Positions 1 through 5,464 of a DNA stretch of 11,193 nucleotides are shown piece by piece. Numbering within the stretch: the stretch's first letter is position 1; the number at the start of each line of letters is the position of its first letter. Origin of the DNA: Candidatus Cryptobacteroides faecihippi (GTDB taxonomy: Bacteria; Bacteroidota; Bacteroidia; Bacteroidales; UBA932); the NCBI GenBank assembly GCA_018066065.1, contig JAGHSC010000080.1, positions 1-11,193 of the forward strand. The letters run 5' to 3'. The position numbers and the translations under genes are program-made. A model generated the notes under the pieces. That model was not told the DNA's origin. It saw nothing but the letters and a program-made list of their open reading frames with translations, and searched no databases.

Positions 1-264
1 TCAAATGACAATTCAAAAACTAAATTTCAATTCCAGTGTGTCTGGCGTGGACGTGACGGGTGAATGAGTGCTGGGAGCGGCGGGTGGAGGGTGTACCGCC
101 CGGGGCGACACACACCCGCGCGAAGTATCCAAACCCCCCCCCCGGCCCGGGGTGGGCCCCCCCGGGGGGCACCGCCCCCCCCACCCGCTCCCAGCACTCA
201 TTCACCCGACACGTCCACGCCAGACACACTGGAATTGAAATTTAGTTTTTGAATTGTCATTTGA
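1..264. repeat. Near-perfect 80-bp inverted repeat around a C/G-run spacer
   Basis: Bases 1-80 are the reverse complement of 185-264 with a single A/A mismatch (56 against 209). The spacer 81-184 holds runs of C10 (134-143), C7 (157-163), G6 (164-169) and C8 (175-182), and continues the palindrome imperfectly towards its centre. The outer third of each arm is AT-rich and the inner part GC-rich. The left arm begins at base 1, so the repeat may extend beyond the window. The element could extrude as a cruciform, and the minus strand of the spacer has closely spaced G runs that could form a quadruplex. It may be a MITE-like or REP-like intergenic element. I see no gene in it: short open frames here are by-products of the palindrome. 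Confidence 0.9.
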
Positions 265-278
265 TATTCCTATCTTGC
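248..278 (+). promoter_or_regulatory. Putative Bacteroidota-type promoter for the cys leader and operon
   Basis: TTTG at 248-251 is followed, after 19 bp, by TATCTTGC at 271-278. The second box matches the TA and TT of the TAnnTTTG consensus but not its last two bases. The predicted start lies near 283-287, just ahead of the Cys-rich leader peptide. The -33 box lies inside the right arm of the palindrome, so the repeat appears to supply part of this promoter. The match is imperfect and no transcript evidence is available. Confidence 0.4.
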
Positions 279-298
279 ACCCAGCAATGAGAAACGAA

Positions 299-376
299 AT
301 GATCATATCCATGTCAGCATGTTGCTGTTGTTGTTTCGCGCCTGTCTCGGACTGGTACGGGAAACCTGCATTGTGA
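299..376 (+). CDS. Poly-cysteine leader peptide of the cysK-cysE operon
   Basis: Starting at 299, this frame encodes 25 aa and ends at TGA 374-376. Starting at the in-frame ATG 311 it gives 21 aa beginning MSACCCCCFAPVSDW; ATG 287 is a third in-frame option (29 aa). Codons 320-334 read TGT TGC TGT TGT TGT, five cysteines in a row, which is very unlikely by chance. The peptide precedes an intrinsic terminator and then cysteine synthase. This is the arrangement expected of a ribosome-mediated transcription attenuator that senses charged tRNA-Cys. When cysteine is scarce the ribosome should stall on these codons and leave 350-357 free to pair with 418-425. I prefer 299 because GAG and an A-rich stretch precede it and it sits a plausible distance from the predicted promoter. 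The start is uncertain; the Cys run and stop are not. Confidence 0.8.
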   Translation: MIISMSACCCCCFAPVSDWYGKPAL

Positions 377-425
377 TGCTGTCAGAGGAATGTGACGGAC
401 ACTATACGATGAGGACCTGCCAGTC
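350..425 (+). promoter_or_regulatory. Predicted antiterminator helix of the cys attenuator
   Basis: Bases 350-357 (GACTGGTA) can pair with 418-425 (TGCCAGTC) as an 8-bp helix with one G-U pair. The second strand is part of the 5' arm and loop of the terminator 411-436, so the two structures exclude each other. The first strand starts about 16 nt after the last Cys codon (332-334), so a ribosome stalled in the Cys run would leave it mostly free. A ribosome reaching the stop at 374-376 would cover it. The geometry fits classical attenuation. I found no convincing additional protector helix upstream. Confidence 0.6.
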
Positions 426-444
426 GGCAAGTCCTCTTTTTTTT
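411..444 (+). terminator. Rho-independent terminator upstream of cysK (attenuator)
   Basis: GAGGACCTGCC (411-421) pairs with GGCAAGTCCTC (426-436) across a four-base AGTC loop, 10 of 11 positions paired (one C/A mismatch), followed directly by T8 (437-444). It ends 40 nt before the cysK start, and no separate gene lies just upstream except the Cys-rich leader. It is therefore best read as the conditional terminator of the cysteine attenuator. Confidence 0.85.
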
Positions 445-484
445 GACCATTCAGTATATTTATCATATAAAACGAAAGACAATC

Positions 485-1402
485 ATGATTTACTCAAGCA
501 TCACCGATCTTATCGGAAACACCCCACTCGTGGAAATCTCAGGTCTCGAAGGACAGAGAGCCCGACTGCTCGTAAAGGTCGAATCATTCAATCCTGGCGG
601 CAGCGTCAAGGACCGCATCGCTCTTGCCATGATCGAGGATGCGGAAGCCAAGGGCATTCTCATCCCTGGCGCCACCATCATCGAACCAACCAGCGGCAAC
701 ACTGGAGTGGGTCTCGCATGGGTGGGAGTGGCCAAGGGCTACAAGACCATACTCACCATGCCGGATACCATGAGTGTCGAGCGCCGCAATCTGCTCAAGG
801 CCTACGGCGCCACACTTGAACTCACTCCTGGTGCAGAAGGCATGAAGGGCGCCATCCGCAAGGCAGAGGAACTTCGGGACAGCATCCCGGGAGCCGTCAT
901 TCTCGGTCAGTTCACAAATCCGGCAAATCCCCGTGCCCATGAACTTGCCACCGGTGAAGAGATATGGCGTGATACGGACGGAAATGTGGATGTTTTCGTG
1001 GCAGGTGTCGGCACCGGCGGTACGGTCAGCGGTACCGGAAAAGCCCTGAAAAAACACAATCCAGCCATCAAAGTCGTTGCCGTGGAGCCTGCGACCTCGG
1101 CGGTTCTCTCTACGGGAATCCCGGGCAAGCACAAGATCCAGGGTATCGGTGCCGGTTTCGTGCCTCAGACGTATGCGGCCGATGTTGTTGACCAGGTTGT
1201 GACTGTGGCTGATGAGGATGCGTTTGCTGCGGCACGTGGACTTGCGCGCAGCCGCGGACTTCTTGTCGGCATCTCGTCAGGAGCTGCATTCCATGCTGCA
1301 TATGAACTTGCCAGACTCCCTGAGAATGAGGGCAAGACAATCGTCGCGCTTCTGCCGGACACCGGTGAACGCTATCTTTCAACAGCACTTTTCCAGGACT
1401 AG
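485..1402 (+). CDS. cysK: Cysteine synthase (O-acetylserine sulfhydrylase)
   Basis: This 305-aa cytoplasmic PLP enzyme makes L-cysteine from O-acetyl-L-serine and sulfide, the last step of cysteine synthesis. The PLP lysine is K42 in NPGGSVKDR. The substrate loop TSGNTG lies at 69-74, the phosphate-binding glycine loop GVGTGGTVSGTG at about 170-183, and the GISSGAA segment near 260. Length is typical of CysK (about 300-320 aa). I place the start at ATG 485, which gives the usual MIYSSITDLIGNTPLV N-terminus; an in-frame ATG at 443 would start in the terminator T tract and add 14 unrelated residues. cysE follows after 3 nt, so the two form an operon. Expression is probably set by the poly-Cys leader and terminator upstream. 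CysM-type specificity cannot be fully excluded. Confidence 0.95.
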   Translation: MIYSSITDLIGNTPLVEISGLEGQRARLLVKVESFNPGGSVKDRIALAMIEDAEAKGILIPGATIIEPTSGNTGVGLAWVGVAKGYKTILTMPDTMSVERRNLLKAYGATLELTPGAEGMKGAIRKAEELRDSIPGAVILGQFTNPANPRAHELATGEEIWRDTDGNVDVFVAGVGTGGTVSGTGKALKKHNPAIKVVAVEPATSAVLSTGIPGKHKIQGIGAGFVPQTYAADVVDQVVTVADEDAFAAARGLARSRGLLVGISSGAAFHAAYELARLPENEGKTIVALLPDTGERYLSTALFQD

Positions 1403-1405
1403 CTT

Positions 1406-2185
1406 ATGGATATGCTCGCAAATGTTGTCGAGGAGCTCGGACGTGTGTCCGAGAACCCTTCTCCGGAAGCCGTCGGACGTATGATGAAGCTCCTGAGGAA
1501 TGTGTTTTTCCCGAATCTGTACCGCGAGACGGCACCAGGTCCTGCAGAGAGAATGGTGGCTGCCATACTCGAGGAACAGACCGGCAGCAGAGACACCGCA
1601 GATGCCTTTGTCGCTGAGTTGCCGGCTATTAGAGACCTGCTGTACAAGGATGTAGCGGCTGTGGCTCACAATGACCCGGCTGTGACCTCGATCGCAGAGA
1701 TCGTGCTCAGCTATCCGGCAATCACGGTGATGATGCATTACAGGGTAGCGCACTCGCTTCTTGAAATGGGCGTGGCCATGCTTCCGCGAATGATCACCGA
1801 ACTTGCGCATTCGGCCACGGGGGTGGATATCCATCCAGCTGCGAAGATAGGGGAGTACTTTGCCATCGATCACGGGACAGGAATAGTTGTCGGCGCCACA
1901 AGCATCATCGGCGACCATGTGATGCTCTACCAGGGAGTGACTCTGGGCGCCAAGAATTTCAGCTATGACAGCGATGGCCGTCCCATCGACAAGCCCAGGC
2001 ATCCGATACTCGAGGACAACGTGACCGTGTACTCCAACACGTCTATCCTGGGCAGGGTGACAGTCGGCCACGACACTGTGGTGGGAGGAAACGTCTGGCT
2101 AACCCATGATGTCCCTCCGTTCTCGAGGATACTCCAGACAAACGCAGTCACGGAGCCGATCTTCGAGCACGGCGCCGGCATCTGA
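1406..2185 (+). CDS. cysE: Serine O-acetyltransferase
   Basis: This 259-aa enzyme transfers acetyl from acetyl-CoA to L-serine, giving the O-acetylserine used by CysK. It has the helical N-terminal domain (about 1-130) and a left-handed beta-helix of hexapeptide repeats (about 138-240). The catalytic pair appears as D141 in GVDIHPAAKIG and H156 in AIDHGTGIVVGAT; KPRHP lies at 196-200. The protein ends in GAGI. A C-terminal isoleucine is the residue that CysE proteins use to dock in the CysK active site and form the cysteine synthase complex, so a complex with the adjacent CysK is likely. It starts 3 nt after the cysK stop and is presumably co-transcribed and attenuated with it. EpsC is another name used for such proteins. 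Confidence 0.93.
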   Translation: MDMLANVVEELGRVSENPSPEAVGRMMKLLRNVFFPNLYRETAPGPAERMVAAILEEQTGSRDTADAFVAELPAIRDLLYKDVAAVAHNDPAVTSIAEIVLSYPAITVMMHYRVAHSLLEMGVAMLPRMITELAHSATGVDIHPAAKIGEYFAIDHGTGIVVGATSIIGDHVMLYQGVTLGAKNFSYDSDGRPIDKPRHPILEDNVTVYSNTSILGRVTVGHDTVVGGNVWLTHDVPPFSRILQTNAVTEPIFEHGAGI

Positions 2186-2209
2186 CGCATCCTCAAGGAA
2201 TCTCGGGAG

Positions 2210-2389
2210 CTACTTCTTTATGGACTCAAGGTAATAGTCGACGGCTTCCTTGAAGGCATCCTTCAGCTCAGGAAGAGATTCTGCCTGGAAATCAACAAGT
2301 TCCTCGATTCCTTCCACCTTGCCGTAGAAGTAACCGCTGTCTTCGGAGTAGTAATAGGATCCGGTGTAGGATTTGTACTCAAGTTCCAT
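2210..2389 (-). CDS. Short HicB-like antitoxin-fold protein, orphan
   Basis: This is a 59-aa protein starting MELEYKSYTGSYYYSEDSG and ending in KEAVDYYLESIKK. The pattern Y-Y-G-S-x-x-Y-S-x-x-D-x-x-x-F-x-G-K-V-x-G-I, followed by a helix with DAFKEAVDYYLE, is that of the HicB antitoxin RNase-H-like fold. Full HicB proteins usually carry a C-terminal DNA-binding domain; this one stops after the core. No HicA-like toxin gene is visible on either side: cysE converges from one side (25 nt between stops) and the other side is a promoter region. It may be a solitary HicB-type regulator or a remnant of a toxin-antitoxin pair. The start is supported by a candidate promoter about 20-50 nt upstream. Confidence 0.75.
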   Translation of the reverse strand: MELEYKSYTGSYYYSEDSGYFYGKVEGIEELVDFQAESLPELKDAFKEAVDYYLESIKK

Positions 2390-2399
2390 TCTTTACTGT

Positions 2400-2430
2400 T
2401 TTGTCTGACCTAAAGTTAGGCATTATTTTG
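2400..2430 (+). promoter_or_regulatory. Putative promoter of the TIGR04076-DUF362 genes
   Basis: TTTG (2400-2403), a 19-bp spacer, and TTATTTTG (2423-2430) match the Bacteroidota -33/-7 pattern with one change in the -7 box. The predicted start near 2437 gives a leader of about 70 nt to the small frame at 2508 and about 170 nt to the gene at 2608. Confidence 0.45.
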
Positions 2431-2443
2431 CTGTTTTCCGAAA
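2411..2443 (-). promoter_or_regulatory. Putative promoter of the HicB-like gene
   Basis: On the minus strand TTTC (2443-2440) is followed after 21 bp by TAACTTTA (2418-2411), 5 of 6 fixed positions of TAnnTTTG. The start would fall near 2404, about 15 nt before the ATG at 2389. It overlaps the divergent promoter on the plus strand. Confidence 0.35.
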
Positions 2444-2507
2444 TAATGGTAATTTCATCCGAAGATTAGGTTCCATTCCACTGAATCATTATCTGCAATT
2501 TTGTAAC

Positions 2508-2594
2508 ATGAAAAGAACACACTTGCTTTTGGCTGCGTCTCTAGCAATCCTTGCCGGATGCGCACATGTCAGCCTTTCTTCAGTACCAATCTAA
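2508..2594 (+). pseudogene. Lipoprotein signal-peptide remnant (28 codons)
   Basis: An ATG at 2508 opens a 28-aa frame that starts MKRTHLLLAASLAILAGCAH: two basic residues, a hydrophobic stretch and the lipobox LAGC (Cys at residue 18). It ends at TAA 2592-2594 only ten residues after the lipobox cysteine. A complete lipoprotein would be far longer. It is most likely the surviving 5' end of a lipoprotein gene whose body was lost, or a very small lipopeptide. It lies 13 nt ahead of the next gene and in a different frame from it, so it is not that gene's signal peptide without a frameshift. Confidence 0.55.
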
Positions 2595-2607
2595 AGTAAA
2601 CAAATCA

Positions 2608-2943
2608 ATGAAAGTAGTCAAGATAACTGTCATCGACATCTCGCTCCGCAAGGACCTCGTCGAGAAATATGGAAACCCGGACCTCAAGCCATGCGGCATC
2701 CTCAAGGAAGGTGACGTGTTCTACGCAACAAACACCTGTCCGAAGGGACTTTGCGACTGCGCCTGGCGCACTATGAACCAGTATGTCTTCGGCCTTTCTT
2801 CCGGCGTGAAGAAGTTCTACGGCGACGATTGGACCAACCGCGACGGCATCGCGATCGTGACCTGCAATGACGGCTTCCGCCCTGTCACCTTCCTGCTTGA
2901 AGCAACGGATCAGGAGGCAGGCCCATTCTACTCTGCTGAATAA
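2608..2943 (+). CDS. TIGR04076 family protein, function unknown
   Basis: This 111-aa soluble protein starts MKVVKITVIDISLRKDLVEKYG. The order of features fits the TIGR04076 family as I know it: a short beta strand, DLVEKYG-P--KPC, an acidic 'EGDVFYA' segment, a CP-GLCDCAW cluster (about residues 44-52), and a C-terminal DGIAIVTCNDGFRPVTF. The cysteines (about residues 29, 44, 48, 50, 85) could bind a metal but no function is established. I choose ATG 2608 because it gives the family-like N-terminus; an upstream in-frame ATG at 2551 would add 19 residues overlapping the lipoprotein remnant. The DUF362 gene begins 12 nt downstream, so the two are almost certainly co-transcribed. Confidence 0.75.
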   Translation: MKVVKITVIDISLRKDLVEKYGNPDLKPCGILKEGDVFYATNTCPKGLCDCAWRTMNQYVFGLSSGVKKFYGDDWTNRDGIAIVTCNDGFRPVTFLLEATDQEAGPFYSAE

Positions 2944-2955
2944 TACTTTACGAAT

Positions 2956-3945
2956 ATGAAAAGATTTTTTGCCGCAGTTCTTCTGCTAGCCATCTCAGCC
3001 CTTGCCTTCGGCCAGGGCAAGAGCAAGGTCTACCTCACACGTGAAATCTCCCCGGAGGCCCTTGTCCGCATCTACAAGGCTCTTGGCGTCAAGGCTGAAG
3101 GCCGTGTTGCCGTGAAGGTCAGCACGGGCGAGGGAAGCAATCCCAACTACCTCAAGCCGGAGCTCATCAAGGACCTCATGTTCGAGGTTGACGGCACGGT
3201 CGTCGAGTGCAACACCGCCTACGCCAATGCACCCGAAGACAAGAAGGACGAGCGCAACAACTCCGAGAATCACTGGCGTGTGGCAGAACGCCACGGCTTC
3301 ACCGAACTTTTCCCTGTGGACATCATGGATGAGTACGATGAGATCCGCATCCCAGTCAAGGACCAGTCACACATCAAGTACGACATTGTCGGAGGCCACA
3401 TGGCCAACTACGATTTCATGATTGCCCTCAATCATTTCAAGGGTCATCCGATGGGTGGTTACGGCGGTGCCCTGAAGAACCTCTCCATCGGTTGCGCGAG
3501 TTCAAACGGCAAGGCCTACATCCACTCAGCCGGCAAGATGAACAAGCTCGACATCGAGAAGCTCTGGACGCCGGAGTACATCGGCGACCAGGACGGCTTC
3601 CTCGAGTCGATGGCAGCCGCTGCGCAGGCAGTCGTCAACTACTTCAAGAAGCAGAAGGGCATCATCTACATCAGCGTGATGAACAACATGTCAATCGACT
3701 GTGACTGCGTCGACCATCCGGCACCTGTCAAGCTCGAGGACTACGGCATCCTTGCCTCAACCGATCCGGTTGCCCTCGACCAGGCCTGTGTCGACATCAT
3801 CAACCAGCAGAAGGTCACAGCCAAGAATGACCCTACCGACCTCCTGAGCCGAATCGACAGGCAGCATGGCACACACACGATCGAATGGGCAGAGAAGATC
3901 GGCCTTGGGACCAGGAATTACAAGATTGTAAGCATCGACAGGTAA
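2956..3945 (+). CDS. Exported DUF362 domain protein
   Basis: This 329-aa protein has a cleavable signal peptide (MKRFFAAVLLLAISALAFG, cleavage probably before Q20), so it is expected in the periplasm. The DUF362 domain is seen as AVKVSTGEGSNPNYLKPELI, 'MIALNHFKGHPMGGYGGALKNLSIGCAS' (about residues 155-182; split here only for description) and a C-terminal SIDCDCVDHP...DYGILASTDPVALDQACVD. Some DUF362 proteins carry a separate ferredoxin domain with CxxCxxCxxxCP; none is present here. The family is thought to be linked to Fe-S or redox proteins, but the reaction is unknown. It follows the TIGR04076 gene by 12 nt. A decayed AraC-type regulator lies directly after the stop codon in the same frame. 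Confidence 0.85.
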   Translation: MKRFFAAVLLLAISALAFGQGKSKVYLTREISPEALVRIYKALGVKAEGRVAVKVSTGEGSNPNYLKPELIKDLMFEVDGTVVECNTAYANAPEDKKDERNNSENHWRVAERHGFTELFPVDIMDEYDEIRIPVKDQSHIKYDIVGGHMANYDFMIALNHFKGHPMGGYGGALKNLSIGCASSNGKAYIHSAGKMNKLDIEKLWTPEYIGDQDGFLESMAAAAQAVVNYFKKQKGIIYISVMNNMSIDCDCVDHPAPVKLEDYGILASTDPVALDQACVDIINQQKVTAKNDPTDLLSRIDRQHGTHTIEWAEKIGLGTRNYKIVSIDR

Positions 3946-4098
3946 CTAGATGGAAGAATTTCATTTCAACTCCGTCCAATCTCTCTAAGCATCACACAGG
4001 TTGCAGAGCGTCTCGGCTTCGAGTACCCTCAGCATTTCGTCCGCTTCTTCAAGCGAAGGACCGGAATGACTCCGAAAGAGTACCGCAACGCAGTTTAA
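3946..4098 (+). pseudogene. C-terminal remnant of an AraC/XylS-family regulator
   Basis: Directly after the DUF362 stop, and in the same frame, the sequence reads SLSITQVAERLGFEYPQHF then VRFFKRRTGMTPKEYRNAV and stops at TAA 4096-4098. This is the second helix-turn-helix and the signature FFKRRTGMTPKEYR of AraC-family DNA-binding domains. The first helix-turn-helix and the whole sensor domain are missing. The residues just after the DUF362 stop (LDGRISFQL) do not look like AraC. It is a deletion relic, perhaps of the regulator that once controlled the TIGR04076-DUF362 pair. Confidence 0.8.
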
Positions 4099-4120
4099 GA
4101 CCGGATCTGGTGGGGAGCTG

Positions 4121-4618
4121 CTAAAGAGGGTAGTCGTAGCTGTTGAAGCTGACCGTCATGTACTCGAAATTGTCTGTGCCATTGTACTGGACAATCACGT
4201 CGCTGGCGATCTTTTCGCATCTTGCTGAGAAGAAATGGATTCCTTCGACCACATTCTCTTTCCACTCGAGATTGAGCTTCTTGCCCCAGTCGTCCTTCAT
4301 CTGCTGGAACTTGTCGTTGTTCCCATAGTAGGTGACACTGCTCATGTTGAGCTCTGCGCTCTTGTTGAACTCGAAACGCATGTGGGCATTTGAGACCTTG
4401 TTAAGGTAAGTGAGCTCTCCTGCATCCTCGCTGTCCTTGTCCTCTTTCCATTCAGACATTCCTTTCATGTAAGAACGTACTTCGGACTTGCTGATGCCCC
4501 AGTCGGTGATCGGTTCATACATCACGTAGGTACCGGTGTTGAAATCGTCTTTGTTGCATGAGGTGAATGCCAGGGCGGCAGTCAATGCGATGATCAGTCC
4601 GCAAAAAAATCTTTTCAT
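4121..4618 (-). CDS. Lipoprotein of unknown function
   Basis: This 165-aa protein starts MKRFFCGLIIALTAALAFTSCNKDDF: a basic start, a hydrophobic core and lipobox FTSC with the acylated Cys at residue 21. The CNKDD that follows is typical of Bacteroidota lipoproteins, and the acidic residues may favour outer-membrane or surface location. The mature part is rich in charged and aromatic residues (GISKSEVRSYMKGMSEWKED, and a C-terminal DNFEYMTVSFNSYDYPL) and I recognise no domain. I chose the start at 4618; an in-frame ATG at 4657 would put 13 polar residues before the signal peptide and lies upstream of the predicted transcription start. It converges with the AraC remnant and diverges from the hdr operon. 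Confidence 0.8.
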   Translation of the reverse strand: MKRFFCGLIIALTAALAFTSCNKDDFNTGTYVMYEPITDWGISKSEVRSYMKGMSEWKEDKDSEDAGELTYLNKVSNAHMRFEFNKSAELNMSSVTYYGNNDKFQQMKDDWGKKLNLEWKENVVEGIHFFSARCEKIASDVIVQYNGTDNFEYMTVSFNSYDYPL

Positions 4619-4642
4619 TGTGCCTTTGTTCTTTTCGGTCTG

Positions 4643-4650
4643 CAAAGATA
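4643..4650 (-). promoter_or_regulatory. -7 box for the minus-strand lipoprotein gene
   Basis: TATCTTTG on the minus strand (4650-4643) is an exact match to TAnnTTTG. Its predicted start near 4637 gives a 5' leader of about 20 nt to the ATG at 4618. No clear TTTG is found 19-21 bp upstream, so the promoter may need an activator or a different -33 sequence. Confidence 0.5.
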
Positions 4651-4705
4651 GATTCATTTCAGTCAGATAGGACTTCTCTGGTGAGAAGATATCTGTAATT
4701 TCATG

Positions 4706-4736
4706 CCTGACTTCTGTTTTTTATGCTTATCTTCGT
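4706..4736 (+). promoter_or_regulatory. Weak candidate promoter of the hdr-like operon
   Basis: TATCTTCG (4729-4736) matches TAnnTTTG at 5 of 6 fixed positions. CCTG lies 19 bp upstream, a poor -33. The start would fall near 4743, leaving a leader of about 24 nt. The whole 4690-4766 stretch is AT-rich, as expected of a promoter region; the exact site is uncertain. Confidence 0.25.
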
Positions 4737-4766
4737 ATTTACATTTATAGTAGATTATCTTATTAT

Positions 4767-5459
4767 ATGGGTTTATACGAAGAATTGATCAAGGACTACA
4801 GGGTCAAGGAAGGCCTGCACACCTGCATCAACTGCGGAACATGCACTGCCATCTGCCCTGCGGCCGAATTCTACAAGTACGATCCAAGAAAGATCATGAA
4901 CATCGTCCAAGGCAAGGATGATGCTCAGATTGAGGAACTTCTGCGTTCGGAGACGATCTGGTACTGCGGCGAATGCTTCAGCTGCGTCACCAGATGCCCA
5001 AGAAAGAACGGCCCTGGCCTGGTCATCATGGCTCTCAGGGACCTCAGCATAAGGCTTGGCTTTTTCACTTCCTCCGAGAAGGGAAGGCAGGTCCTTCCTC
5101 TCACTCACGCGATGACTGGGAATATTCTCAAGTATGGCTACTGCATCCATCCAAAGACCTTCAGGTGGGAAGACCACCAGGAGTCAGGCCCTGTCTGGAA
5201 ATGGCACACCGAGCATCTCGAGAAGAGCCTGGAACGTCAGGGCGCGAACTACATGGGAGAAGGCCCCGGTGTGCTCAGGAGGATTCCTCAGGAATCGCTG
5301 GATGAGCTCAAGGCCATCTTCGACGTGACGGGAGGAACGGAGAGGATCCGGCTTGTGGAGAAGTTCTCCGAGCAAAAGGCCAAGGAGATGGGAATGACGA
5401 TGGAGGAATATGAGAGGCGCACTTTCGAGGATTGCTCCGAGGAACATTTCAATGAGTAG
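4767..5459 (+). CDS. HdrC-like di-cluster 4Fe-4S subunit (first copy)
   Basis: This 230-aa soluble protein has two CxxCxxCxxxCP motifs for 4Fe-4S clusters: C20-C23-C26-C30 (CINCGTCTAICP) and C67-C70-C73-C77 (CGECFSCVTRCP). The N-terminal half matches HdrC of heterodisulfide reductases, the subunit that wires electrons between the HdrA flavin and the HdrB catalytic clusters. The C-terminal extension (about 100-230) is longer than in methanogen HdrC and contains charged helices (ESLDELKAIF, VEKFSEQKAKEMG). Similar longer HdrC1 forms occur in bacterial Hdr-like clusters. It is the first gene of a tight operon; hdrB-like begins 5 nt after its stop. Substrate cannot be assigned from sequence. Confidence 0.88.
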   Translation: MGLYEELIKDYRVKEGLHTCINCGTCTAICPAAEFYKYDPRKIMNIVQGKDDAQIEELLRSETIWYCGECFSCVTRCPRKNGPGLVIMALRDLSIRLGFFTSSEKGRQVLPLTHAMTGNILKYGYCIHPKTFRWEDHQESGPVWKWHTEHLEKSLERQGANYMGEGPGVLRRIPQESLDELKAIFDVTGGTERIRLVEKFSEQKAKEMGMTMEEYERRTFEDCSEEHFNE

Positions 5460-5464
5460 GAGGC

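Noticed and set aside
13..252. Short proline- and glycine-rich frames in the palindrome
   Set aside because: They occur on both strands as mirror images of the inverted repeat and have no gene-like features.
1..264. Invertible promoter segment of the Bacteroides type
   Set aside because: The repeat arms are 80 bp, the spacer is a GC-run tract with no promoter-like boxes, and no site-specific recombinase gene is nearby.
414..421. GACCTGCC, the 3' core of a cobalamin riboswitch box
   Set aside because: The other conserved parts (the GGTG-RAA and CCCCGC-CTGT core) are not convincingly present, and the bases are explained as the 5' arm of the terminator.
280..444. T-box leader sensing tRNA-Cys directly
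   Set aside because: No AGGGTGGNACCGCG-like T-box sequence is present, while a translated run of Cys codons is.
443..484. Upstream start for cysK
   Set aside because: It begins inside the terminator T tract and adds 14 residues not found at CysK N-termini.
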